Assembly (NCBI GenBank): GCA_934167685.1
Contig: CAKPLQ010000005.1
Location: 1 to 41,121, forward strand
DNA length: 41,121 bases
Source of the DNA: an uncultured Clostridia bacterium
GTDB taxonomy: Bacteria > Bacillota > Clostridia > TANB77 > CAG-508
Direction: 5' to 3'
Shown: positions 1 through 6,588 of the stretch, piece by piece
Position numbering within the stretch: position 1 is the first letter of the stretch
Layout: the number at the start of each line of letters is the position of its first letter
Notes under the pieces: model-generated
Seen by the model: the letters and a program-made list of their open reading frames with translations, nothing else
What the model was told of the DNA's origin: nothing
Databases searched by the model: none
Made by a program: the position numbers and the translations under genes

Positions 1-230
1 CTACCTTGTCTAGCTCTACCTGTTCCTTTTTGTCTCCATGGTTTTCTACCACCACCACGAACTTCTGCTCTTGTTTTTGTACTTTGTGTACCTTGTCTTT
101 GATTAGCTAAGTAGTTTACTAATACGCTATGTACAACTGTTTCGTTTGGTTCAATTCCAAATACTGCTGCACTTAATTCTACATCGCTAACTTTTTTACC
201 TTGCATGTTATATACATCTACTTTTGGCAT
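1..230 (-). CDS. rplD: 50S ribosomal protein L4, N-terminal part (cut by window edge)
   Basis: This is the first 76 codons or so of L4, a large-subunit protein that lines the peptide exit tunnel and in some bacteria represses its own operon. The N-terminus reads MPKVDVYNMQGKKVSDVEL and continues into the L4 signature with residues GGGRKPWRQKGTGRARQG. The gene runs off the left edge, so the C-terminal two thirds are missing. The ATG at 228-230 follows an AAAGGAGGAATT ribosome binding site. It sits 26 bases after rplC in the usual rpsJ-rplC-rplD order of the S10 operon. Confidence 0.96.
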   Translation of the reverse strand, partial: MPKVDVYNMQGKKVSDVELSAAVFGIEPNETVVHSVLVNYLANQRQGTQSTKTRAEVRGGGRKPWRQKGTGRARQG

Positions 231-256
231 TTCGTAATTCCTCCTTTTCTATAACC

Positions 257-889
257 TTATATAGCTTTTACAGCTGATTTTATTTTTAAGATAGCTCCTT
301 TTGGTCCTGGAACACTACCTTTTACTAATATTACGTTTTTGTCTAAATCTACTTTTACAACATCTAAGTTTTGGATTGTAACTGTAACTCTTCCCATATG
401 TCCTGGAAGTTTTTTACCTTTAAATACTCTTCCTGGTGTAGATGTTGATCCCATTGAACCTGGTCTTCTGTGATACATTGATCCATGTCCCATTGGTCCT
501 CTGTGTTGACCATGTCTTTTTATTACACCTTGGAATCCTTTTCCTTTTGATGTTCCTTGCACATCTATTTTATCTCCTTCAGCAAATACATCTGCTTTTA
601 ATTCGTCTCCAACTTTGATTCCTTCTATTGAATCTAGTCTGAATTCTCTTAAATGTTTTTTTGCTGTAACATTTGCTTTTGCAAAATGTCCTTTTTCTGG
701 TTTGTTTAATTTGTTTTCTTTAACTTCTCCAAATCCTAATTGTACTGCTTCATATCCATCATTTTCTAATGTTTTTACTTGAGCAACTACACATGGACCT
801 GCTTCTAATACTGTTACTGGAATAACTGTTCCGTTTTCATCAAATATTTGAGTCATTCCTAATTTCTTTCCTATTAATGCTTTTTTCAT
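257..889 (-). CDS. rplC: 50S ribosomal protein L3
   Basis: L3 is a primary-binding 23S rRNA protein that starts large-subunit assembly and reaches towards the peptidyl transferase centre. The 210-residue product has the normal bacterial length. It begins MKKALIGKKLGMTQIF and carries the conserved loop region around residues 120-160 (GTSKGKGFQGVIKRH, then GHGSMYHRRPGSMGS). The start ATG is preceded by AGGAGGAGAAAG. It is the second gene of the S10 operon, but the 200-base gap to rpsJ is unusually long and is filled by an imperfect palindrome. Confidence 0.98.
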   Translation of the reverse strand: MKKALIGKKLGMTQIFDENGTVIPVTVLEAGPCVVAQVKTLENDGYEAVQLGFGEVKENKLNKPEKGHFAKANVTAKKHLREFRLDSIEGIKVGDELKADVFAEGDKIDVQGTSKGKGFQGVIKRHGQHRGPMGHGSMYHRRPGSMGSTSTPGRVFKGKKLPGHMGRVTVTIQNLDVVKVDLDKNVILVKGSVPGPKGAILKIKSAVKAI

Positions 890-917
890 TCTTTCTTTCT
901 CCTCCTATTGGCTGTGC

Positions 918-1037
918 TTACTAATTATAAACTTCGTCTTGCGTTGTTAAACTTCGTCAAGATTTTTTCGCCGTACCAGCGTACTGCCTCAAAAATCTTT
1001 CCTTGTTTGCCTAGCAATACTTGTTTCTAATTACTAA
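918..1037. repeat. 120-bp imperfect palindrome between rpsJ and rplC (MITE-like or RNA hairpin)
   Basis: Almost the whole rpsJ-rplC gap folds back on itself. Outer arms 918-932 and 1023-1037 match at 13 of 15 positions (TTACTAATTATAAAC against TTAGTAATTAGAAAC on the other strand). Inner arms 959-967 and 991-999 match perfectly over 9 bp. The centre has GTAC at 973-976 facing GTAC at 981-984 around a CAGC loop. It sits downstream of rpsJ and stops before the rplC ribosome binding site. It could be a non-autonomous palindromic insertion, or a transcribed hairpin that tunes expression between operon genes. Confidence 0.75.
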
Positions 1038-1089
1038 TCAATTTCATATTCACAGCATGGTTATCGATTTTTATTTTTTATATTTGAAA

Positions 1090-1413
1090 CTAGTTTTTGA
1101 TTTCGATGTCAACACCTGCTGGTAGTTCTAGTTTCATTAAACTATCCATTGTTTTTTGTGTTGGGTAAAGAATATCTATAACTCTTTTATGTGTTCTCAT
1201 TTCGAATTGTTCTCTTGAATCTTTATGTTTGTGTGGAGAACGTAAGATTGTTACGATTTCTTTTTGTGTTGGTAATGGAATAGGACCTGATACTTTTGCT
1301 CCTGTTTTCTTAGCAGTATCTACTATTTTTTCAGCAGACTGATCTAAAACTACATGGTCATAAGCTTTTAGTCTTATTCTAATTTTTTCACTTGATACAA
1401 CTGTTTTTGCCAT
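1090..1413 (-). CDS. rpsJ: 30S ribosomal protein S10 (NusE)
   Basis: S10 is a small-subunit head protein that also acts as the NusE antitermination factor. The 107-residue product contains the family core KIRIRLKAYDHVVLDQSA near residues 10-27, the GPIPLPTQKE stretch, and HKDSREQFEMRTHKR in the C-terminal half. The first residues (MAKTVVSS) differ slightly from the commoner MANQ start. The ATG follows AAGGAGGGAAAATT. It is the first gene of the S10 operon, read from a consensus promoter through a long leader. Confidence 0.98.
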   Translation of the reverse strand: MAKTVVSSEKIRIRLKAYDHVVLDQSAEKIVDTAKKTGAKVSGPIPLPTQKEIVTILRSPHKHKDSREQFEMRTHKRVIDILYPTQKTMDSLMKLELPAGVDIEIKN

Positions 1414-1654
1414 TGTAATTTTCCCTCCTTAATAAATTTGTTTAAATTTTTTAAAATTACGCGTTGGCAAGTTACAACACTTCCGGGTGTTTTGTTTATA
1501 CCCATTTTAAAATCCCAAAAATTCGCATGATGATTCTGGGATAAGTGCTTTTTTATATTAAACTTACCGCCTGGTCTAGCCAAGACATACTCCACTGAAG
1601 TTCCCTCCACTCTAAGAGTGTAGCCACATTCAGCTTCAACGCTACATTTCATGC
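1414..1654 (-). promoter_or_regulatory. Structured 5' leader of the S10 operon, candidate ribosomal-protein autoregulatory RNA
   Basis: About 240 transcribed bases separate the predicted start of transcription from rpsJ. Read on the minus strand they contain several nested helices: TGTAGC with GCTACA, CACTCT with AGAGTG, CTTGG with CCAGG, ATCCCA with TGGGAT, and AACAC with GTGTT around a CCGGAA loop. A longer-range match, GGC-GGT-AAGTT with AACTTGCC, would close a multi-branch domain just before the rpsJ ribosome binding site. S10 operons are often autoregulated by L4, which is known for other bacteria; that this leader does so is inference. A 94-codon open frame crosses the region but overlaps rpsJ and looks spurious. 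Confidence 0.6.
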
Positions 1655-1660
1655 TCATCT

Positions 1661-1689
1661 ATTATATAATGTTTTTCTCTTTATGTCAA
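1661..1689 (-). promoter_or_regulatory. Consensus sigma-A promoter of the S10 operon
   Basis: The minus strand has TTGACA (1684-1689), a 17-base spacer and TATAAT (1661-1666), a perfect housekeeping promoter. It drives the leader and rpsJ-rplC-rplD, and lies within 6 bases of the 3' end of the neighbouring deaminase gene. Confidence 0.85.
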
Positions 1690-1694
1690 TACTT

Positions 1695-2198
1695 TTAGGA
1701 AATTTTACCCAAATTTATCTTAATCTCCTTTTCTTCATCTAATTCTATCTTTTTATATGTAACTCCGCACTCATCAAAAAGTCTACGTGAAGCTATATTA
1801 TTTTCTGATTCAGCGTACTTATTTGACAAATAAATAACTTCTTTTATTCCAGATTGAATTATTATTTTTGCACATTCATTACAAGGGAATAAATCCACAT
1901 ATATCTTTGCATGTTCTAAATCCTTTTTACTTCCTCTATAATTCAAAATAGCATTCATTTCAGCATGGCACACATAAGGATATTTTGTTTCTAAATTTTC
2001 CCCTTCTCTTGCCCAAGGAAATCTTTCATCATTAAATCCATTTGGAGCTCCATTATATCCAATTGATAAAATTCTATTGTCTTCGCTCACAATACATGCT
2101 CCAACTTGTGTATTAGGGTCTTTACTTCTCATTGCTGATAGTTTTGCAATTGCCATAAAATATTCATCCCAGCTTATATAATCTTTTCTTTTTTCCAT
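1695..2198 (-). CDS. dCMP deaminase family protein (ComEB-like)
   Basis: Zinc-dependent cytidine/deoxycytidylate deaminase fold, expected to convert dCMP to dUMP for thymidylate synthesis. Visible motifs are the early SAMRSKDPNTQVGACIV, the substrate loop GYNGAPNGF, the zinc ligand and catalytic glutamate in CHAEMNAI, and the second zinc pair in PCNECAKIII. About 167 residues is close to the usual family length. I start at the ATG at 2198, since AAAGGTGATTG lies at good distance; a GTG three codons upstream would overlap that site. It is probably the last gene of the HD-SecD-SecF group. The exact substrate cannot be read from sequence. Confidence 0.88.
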   Translation of the reverse strand: MEKRKDYISWDEYFMAIAKLSAMRSKDPNTQVGACIVSEDNRILSIGYNGAPNGFNDERFPWAREGENLETKYPYVCHAEMNAILNYRGSKKDLEHAKIYVDLFPCNECAKIIIQSGIKEVIYLSNKYAESENNIASRRLFDECGVTYKKIELDEEKEIKINLGKIS

Positions 2199-2219
2199 AT
2201 CAATCACCTTTCTTTTATA

Positions 2220-2255
2220 AAAGGCTACTTTAAGTCTTCACCTAAAATAGCCTTT
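2220..2255 (-). terminator. Weak terminator-like hairpin after the SecF-like gene
   Basis: AAAGGCTA (2220-2227) pairs with TAGCCTTT (2248-2255) around a 20-base loop. On the minus strand it is followed by TTATAAAAG rather than a clean T-run, so it may be a weak terminator or processing site before the deaminase gene. Confidence 0.4.
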
Positions 2256-2258
2256 AAT

Positions 2259-2882
2259 TTATTTTTCATTTTGTTTAATTACCATTAATATACTTGCTAT
2301 ATACATTGTTATAACTAGTACTGGTGTAAATCTTCCAACAGGTATTCTTGCTAAAGCAATTATACTTAATAAGAATAGCTCTCCAAAGATTGGGAATATT
2401 ATAGTTCTTCCAACAACTTTTAATATACCTTTTTTATAATATCTTATTGCCATATATATTAATACTAATACTCCTGAAATTGCAAATGGTACTATATATT
2501 TTTTATACATATCTATCAATTTTGTTGCAGGCACTGTATTTATTGTAGTGTCTTCTGCTGTTTGAGAAAATTCATAATTTTCTTTTATTTTATTTACAAT
2601 ATTATTTTTTTGTTCATCTGTTATTTCTTTTGCTCTTATTGTAACTAAATCTTTATATATTTCTACTGTTTGTACCATATTATTTGAATTGCCTAAATTT
2701 TCTTTAACTATTTCTTTTATCTTTGATACATCAACTTCTTGTTCTATATATACATCTATGCTTTGACTTTGAGAATATTTAAGTTCTTTATTAAATCCAT
2801 AAATTCCAGTTACTACTATTCCTGCTAGAATAACTAGTGTCATTATAGAAATAACAATAATCTTTATATTTTTTTGTTTCAT
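2259..2882 (-). CDS. SecF-like protein translocase subunit, C-terminally truncated
   Basis: Small membrane protein that I read as a divergent SecF, the partner of SecD in proton-driven pulling of secreted proteins. Residues 7-29 form a first membrane segment, residues about 40-125 an extracytoplasmic domain, and residues 130-203 about three more segments (SGVLVLIYMAIRYYKKGIL resembles the SecF stretch after the periplasmic domain). At 207 residues it is well short of the usual 290-320: it stops after the segment that normally carries the GYS-x-NDT motif, which is not recognisable, and the last two helices are absent. An AGGAGG site precedes the ATG. Assignment rests mainly on the SecD-like gene just upstream. 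Confidence 0.6.
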   Translation of the reverse strand: MKQKNIKIIVISIMTLVILAGIVVTGIYGFNKELKYSQSQSIDVYIEQEVDVSKIKEIVKENLGNSNNMVQTVEIYKDLVTIRAKEITDEQKNNIVNKIKENYEFSQTAEDTTINTVPATKLIDMYKKYIVPFAISGVLVLIYMAIRYYKKGILKVVGRTIIFPIFGELFLLSIIALARIPVGRFTPVLVITMYIASILMVIKQNEK

Positions 2883-2892
2883 GTCTTGCCTC

Positions 2893-4272
2893 CTATTTGT
2901 TTTCTTTCAATTTTAATAGTGTTTTTGTTACAATTATATTATATACCGCTATTAGTACAATTCCCCAGAACATTATCATTCCAAAGCTGCTTAAGTTTGT
3001 CCAGCCTGAGAAACAAAATACTATTGTAATAATCATTATTGGTACTAATTTCAAGAATAATTCTTTATATGAACTTGTTACAGCTTCGCTTACTACATCT
3101 ATTATTTTTGTTTTATTTAATATCATTTGACTTAATTTTAAATCTATTAAGATTACTAATATTATAGCTCCTATTCCTTCTATTGATATTATAACATTTG
3201 TATATCTTAACACTAATGATAATAATGCTATAAATCCAACACATGAGATGCTTGCTAATAATCCTTTTGATTTATATTTGATTATTAATATTACAAATAA
3301 TACTAATAATATAATTGCTACTGCTCCAGCAAAATATAATAATTGTTGATTTGTTATATCTGAATGGACAAATCTATTATTTTGAACTTCATAATTTATT
3401 GGATATTTTCCAGAATTTATCAACATTGTTAATTCTGCAGCTTTTGCCATACTATTATTTACTGTTGTTGTATTAGATGTTTGTGATCCTATTTTTACTC
3501 TTATTTTATTTTTTTCAATTTTGTCTACATCATATTCTGTTCCTGCAATTGATAATTTAGCAACTTTTTTCGTTTCTTCAGCTGGAGTTTCTTCTGCATT
3601 TTCTGCATTCTCTGTATTTTCAGTGTCTGTTGCTTCCGCATTTGTTTCATCAGTAGTATCTGTACTTTCGTCACTGCTTTTTGATGAATCAACTGCATCT
3701 ACATCATCTTTTAATATTGCATAATTATTTTGAATTTCTTCTATTTTAGCTTGTCCATCTTCTGTTAATGATATTTCTAGATAAACTTGATAAGCTCCAT
3801 CAGTATTAGATGTATACGTGTATTGAGCTTTTTTCACCATTTTTTCATTTAATAATTCTGTACTTGTATCTTTCTCTTTTATTGAAACTTTTCCAGATGC
3901 TATTAAATAATATGCATAATCATCTGTTTTATCATCTTCTGGCAATTCAACTCTTATTACACCATTTTCTTTGTTTAATGAAATTGTATAATCTTGAGCA
4001 TTTAAACTTTTTAATCTCTTTTCAATTGTTTTCTTTACTATTTCATAATTTTCAACTGTTAAATCTTCTTCTGCATTTTTAGTTTTTTCATCAGTAGTAC
4101 CATCTGATACTTTTAATTCAATCAATCTTTCTCCTGCTAATTCTCTTCCAAAAGAATATTCCTTTACTTTATCTTCCATTCTGTTTTGCTCTTTTATATA
4201 TACACCACCAAATGCAACTAGTACTATTAATATAATTGCTAATATTATTGTTGTTATTTTTACTTTTTTCAT
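2893..4272 (-). CDS. Divergent SecD-like protein translocase subunit
   Basis: Likely SecD of the SecDF accessory complex. From the chosen start (M15 of the longest frame, since GAAAGGA precedes it and the longer form would overlap the HD gene) there is an N-terminal membrane helix, then a P1-like domain with VKKTIEKRLKSLNAQDYTI and DDYAYYLIASGKVSI. An acidic low-complexity linker follows, rich in Asp, Glu, Ser and Thr, of about 45 residues, and then about five membrane helices. The helix IEGIGAIILVILIDLKLSQ lines up with the SecD segment bearing the conserved proton-path Asp, and FGMIMFWGIVLIAVYNIIV with the last helix. The usual DAGHPVEG-type stretches are not evident. Confidence 0.68.
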   Translation of the reverse strand: MKKVKITTIILAIILIVLVAFGGVYIKEQNRMEDKVKEYSFGRELAGERLIELKVSDGTTDEKTKNAEEDLTVENYEIVKKTIEKRLKSLNAQDYTISLNKENGVIRVELPEDDKTDDYAYYLIASGKVSIKEKDTSTELLNEKMVKKAQYTYTSNTDGAYQVYLEISLTEDGQAKIEEIQNNYAILKDDVDAVDSSKSSDESTDTTDETNAEATDTENTENAENAEETPAEETKKVAKLSIAGTEYDVDKIEKNKIRVKIGSQTSNTTTVNNSMAKAAELTMLINSGKYPINYEVQNNRFVHSDITNQQLLYFAGAVAIILLVLFVILIIKYKSKGLLASISCVGFIALLSLVLRYTNVIISIEGIGAIILVILIDLKLSQMILNKTKIIDVVSEAVTSSYKELFLKLVPIMIITIVFCFSGWTNLSSFGMIMFWGIVLIAVYNIIVTKTLLKLKENK

Positions 4273-4294
4273 TTTATAATCGTTCCTTTCATTT

Positions 4295-4954
4295 TTATAA
4301 TAACTTAGTACCATTTATCACTAACTCAAACCAAATATGTAAATATTTGGCTGCATATTTGCTCATCATTGTTCTATCCATAAATATCTGGAAGTAATCT
4401 AATACCGGACATATTTGTGTATCAATTGTCAAGTTTAATATCACTTTTCTTTCTTCTGCATCTATTTCTAAATTTGCATCAGTTACTGCATAATTAACTC
4501 TATCATGTATATCAAATGTTGACATATTAGTATTTGTTACTCTATCTCTATGAACGTCAGACTTATCTGCTAATATTAATGCTGCTGATATTTCACTTAC
4601 TGCGGTTCCTGTTTCTTCATCATGATTTCCTATCGCCATAATTATTTCTGTTCTTTCATCTGCTGGCATCCCCATTTCTTTTAAAATGTTATATGCCAAT
4701 ATTGCTCCACTATGCGCGTGGTCCACTCTATTCACGCAATTTCCTATATCATGCAAATATCCTGCAATCTCACCTAGTTCAATTGTCCTTTCATCATATC
4801 CTAGTTTTCTTAAGATTTCTCCAGTTCTTGTTGATACAATTCCTATATGTCTATATGAGTGTTCTGTATAACCAATTGCTTTTATTTGCTTTTGCGATGC
4901 TTTCACAAAGGCTTGAACTTCTTCATTATTTTTGACATCTTCTAACGTTATCAT
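4295..4954 (-). CDS. HD-domain phosphohydrolase
   Basis: Metal-dependent phosphohydrolase of the HD superfamily. The metal ligands are visible in order: H in EHSYRHIGIV near residue 35, the HD pair in GYLHDIGN near residue 68, H in DHAHSGAILA, H in IGNHDEETG, and a late D in LILADKSDVHRDRV. At 219 residues it is a stand-alone HD domain. Nucleotide or cyclic-dinucleotide substrates are typical of the family, but the substrate cannot be deduced here. It is first in the group with SecD and SecF, from a predicted promoter at 4980-5008, with AAAGGAGGAGAGCG before the ATG. Confidence 0.85.
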   Translation of the reverse strand: MITLEDVKNNEEVQAFVKASQKQIKAIGYTEHSYRHIGIVSTRTGEILRKLGYDERTIELGEIAGYLHDIGNCVNRVDHAHSGAILAYNILKEMGMPADERTEIIMAIGNHDEETGTAVSEISAALILADKSDVHRDRVTNTNMSTFDIHDRVNYAVTDANLEIDAEERKVILNLTIDTQICPVLDYFQIFMDRTMMSKYAAKYLHIWFELVINGTKLL

Positions 4955-4979
4955 CGCTCTCCTCCTTTAGTCTTTTATG

Positions 4980-5008
4980 ATTTTACCCTATTTTTCCAAA
5001 AATATCAA
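4980..5008 (-). promoter_or_regulatory. Predicted sigma-A promoter of the HD-SecD-SecF operon
   Basis: TTGATA (5003-5008), 17-base spacer, TAAAAT (4980-4985) on the minus strand, about 25 bases before the HD gene. Confidence 0.6.
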
Positions 5009-5042
5009 CTGTTTTTATGCATTTTTTCTATTAAATATAAAA

Positions 5043-5405
5043 TTAGCCTTTGTTTACTCCTATCACTCCTCCAAACATCCCACAAATAATTCCTACTATT
5101 ATTATAATAATTGATTGCATGTTTAAATTAAAATTATGATTTATTATTCCAGATAACATATATATTGACAATAAATAAATGCCCCCTATTATTGCTCCAT
5201 TTATTAGTCCATTTCTTCTCATATTAAAGTTTCCTATTGAACTCCCTATAAATATACTTATTGCAGTCACTACAATTATCACTGGCGCTATAAATGTTTC
5301 ACTTACATTTGTATATGTTAATATTAACGAAAATACAAATAAAAACACAAATGTGCATACTATTGAAATAACTATCCCTTTTAAAATGTTTTTTAACCCT
5401 TCCAT
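5043..5405 (-). CDS. TIGR04086-type small membrane protein
   Basis: A 120-residue integral membrane protein with four predicted helices (about residues 9-28, 35-55, 67-85 and 95-118), rich in Ile, Gly and Phe, ending VGIICGMFGGVIGVNKG. The pattern matches the TIGR04086/YrzE family of uncharacterised Firmicutes membrane proteins; no function is established. I start at the ATG at 5405, which follows AGGAGGCAGGAT, rather than 13 codons upstream inside the biotin ligase gene. The gene slightly overlaps the biotin ligase 3' end only if the longer form is used. Confidence 0.65.
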   Translation of the reverse strand: MEGLKNILKGIVISIVCTFVFLFVFSLILTYTNVSETFIAPVIIVVTAISIFIGSSIGNFNMRRNGLINGAIIGGIYLLSIYMLSGIINHNFNLNMQSIIIIIVGIICGMFGGVIGVNKG

Positions 5406-5424
5406 ATCCTGCCTCCTATTATAT

Positions 5425-5970
5425 TTATATTCTATAATAGGCAATTTTATTAATTATATTTATTATTATTTTTTCCCTATCAAATTCTTTTTGATATTCT
5501 TTTTTTAATGAAGTTGCAATATCACTTAATTCATCAAATTCTGTTTCATTAACATTAAATCCTATACTTATTAATAAATATTCTATTTTTTCTCCTTGTG
5601 TATGAACTTCTGTTAATATTCCACATATTTTCTTGCCATTTAGCATTAAATCATTTGGAATTTTTATCCTTAACTCATATCCATACATTTCTTCAATTAT
5701 TTGCTGGATATTTTCCGCAATTTTTATTGTTATACCTTCTAATTCACTTATTTTACACTTGGGATGACTTATTATCGTCATTGCTATATTCTTATTTTCT
5801 CCAGTATGCCATCTTCTTCCCTTAGTTCCAATTCCACTTGTTTGCATTTCTGCAATTAAAACTGCATCTCCTTTATTTTCAATTTCTTTAGCATGTAAAT
5901 GAGTAGATTTAATCTCTTTATAATAATATATTTTTTGTTCTGTTTCTTTTTCTATTTTTTCTATATTCAT
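5425..5970 (-). CDS. birA: Biotin--protein ligase, catalytic domain only
   Basis: Joins biotin to the carrier lysine of biotin-dependent carboxylases through biotinyl-5'-AMP. Motifs visible are STHLHAKEI (usual STN start), AEMQTSGIGTKGRRWHTG in place of GRGRxGRxW, IKIPNDLMLNGKKICGILTE for the KWPNDI...GGIL element, and SIGFNVNETEF for the GIGINVN element. The catalytic lysine of the KxPND motif is kept but the usual Trp is Ile. There is no N-terminal DNA-binding domain, so this is a group I ligase that should not act as biotin repressor. I start at M5 because GGGTGATAAA lies just before it. It ends about 20 bases before the small membrane protein gene. Confidence 0.85.
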   Translation of the reverse strand: MNIEKIEKETEQKIYYYKEIKSTHLHAKEIENKGDAVLIAEMQTSGIGTKGRRWHTGENKNIAMTIISHPKCKISELEGITIKIAENIQQIIEEMYGYELRIKIPNDLMLNGKKICGILTEVHTQGEKIEYLLISIGFNVNETEFDELSDIATSLKKEYQKEFDREKIIINIINKIAYYRI

Positions 5971-6033
5971 TTTATCACCCATATTATTTTAGCACTTTAA
6001 CATTATTTGCACAATTTTGTAACAACTGGTCAA

Positions 6034-6360
6034 TTACATCATATCTAATCCTCCATACAAATTATACACATTTGTATATCCCATTCTTTTCATTATTCTC
6101 CATACATTTCTGCTTCTTCCACCATATTGACAATACGTTACTACTAACTGATTTTTCTTTGGTATTTCCTTTTCTATCCTTCTTATTATTTCATATTCCG
6201 GTATATTTATTGCTCCTGGTAAATGCTCTTCTTGATATTCTTGTCTACTTCTTACGTCTATTAAAATTGCACCTTGCATCATTTTATCTTTCAATTCTTC
6301 TGCCATTATATCTCCATTTTGTATTCCTCTACAACAGCAGCATTTTCTCCTACAAAACAT
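6034..6360 (-). CDS. Rhodanese-like domain protein with Cys-rich N-terminus
   Basis: Single-domain rhodanese of 108 residues, a sulfur-transfer or persulfide-carrying fold. The domain starts near residue 25 (MMQGAILIDVRSRQEYQEEH, LPGAINIP) and has the active-site cysteine loop as VTYCQYGGRSRNVW. The N-terminus is unusual: MFCRRKCCCCRG has five cysteines in ten residues, which could bind metal or be processed. The gene follows the ferredoxin gene by 54 bases, and its ribosome binding site lies in a perfect hairpin. Physiological acceptor unknown. Confidence 0.85.
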   Translation of the reverse strand: MFCRRKCCCCRGIQNGDIMAEELKDKMMQGAILIDVRSRQEYQEEHLPGAINIPEYEIIRRIEKEIPKKNQLVVTYCQYGGRSRNVWRIMKRMGYTNVYNLYGGLDMM

Positions 6361-6364
6361 TTTT

Positions 6365-6395
6365 ATCCCCCTTTATATTATATACAAAGGGGGAT
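6365..6395 (-). promoter_or_regulatory. Hairpin covering the rhodanese ribosome binding site
   Basis: ATCCCCCTTT (6365-6374) and AAAGGGGGAT (6386-6395) form a perfect 10-bp stem with an 11-base loop. On the minus strand the 3' arm AAAGGGGGAT is the only ribosome binding site for the rhodanese gene, whose ATG follows four bases later. No T-run follows on that strand, so it does not look like a plain terminator for the ferredoxin operon. Confidence 0.7.
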
Positions 6396-6413
6396 ATTTT
6401 TGTGATTTATTCT

Positions 6414-6587
6414 CTATTCTTCTATTGGTGCTTCAACAGGGCAAACTCCAGCACATGTACCACAACTTATACATGCTGCTTGATCTATTACAAAACATGT
6501 TTCTCCTTGTGATATGCATCCTACTGGACATGCTGCAGCACATGCACCACAGCTTATACATTTATCTTCTTGAATTCTATATGCCAT
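6414..6587 (-). CDS. 2[4Fe-4S] ferredoxin
   Basis: Small clostridial-type ferredoxin of about 57 residues that carries low-potential electrons. Two cluster-binding motifs are clear: CISCGACAAACPVG and CISCGTCAGVCPVE, each CxxCxxCxxxCP. I use the ATG at 6587, preceded by GGCGGTGAG; a GTG three codons upstream coincides with that site. It lies directly after ricT (start codon overlapping the ricT stop by a few bases at most). RicT belongs to the Fe-S-binding Ric complex in Bacillus, which makes the adjacency notable, but a functional tie is inference. Confidence 0.93.
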   Translation of the reverse strand: MAYRIQEDKCISCGACAAACPVGCISQGETCFVIDQAACISCGTCAGVCPVEAPIEE

Positions 6588-6588
6588 T

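Noticed and set aside
1374..1658. 94-codon minus-strand open frame overlapping the rpsJ start
   Set aside because: It overlaps rpsJ in another frame, has no convincing ribosome binding site, begins at the expected transcription start, and coincides with strong RNA-like pairing. I treat it as chance coding in the leader.
6365..6395. Terminator of the lepB-holB-ricT-ferredoxin operon
   Set aside because: The stem is strong, but on the minus strand it is followed by AAAA and the rhodanese ATG, not a T-run. The T-run is on the plus strand, where there is no gene.
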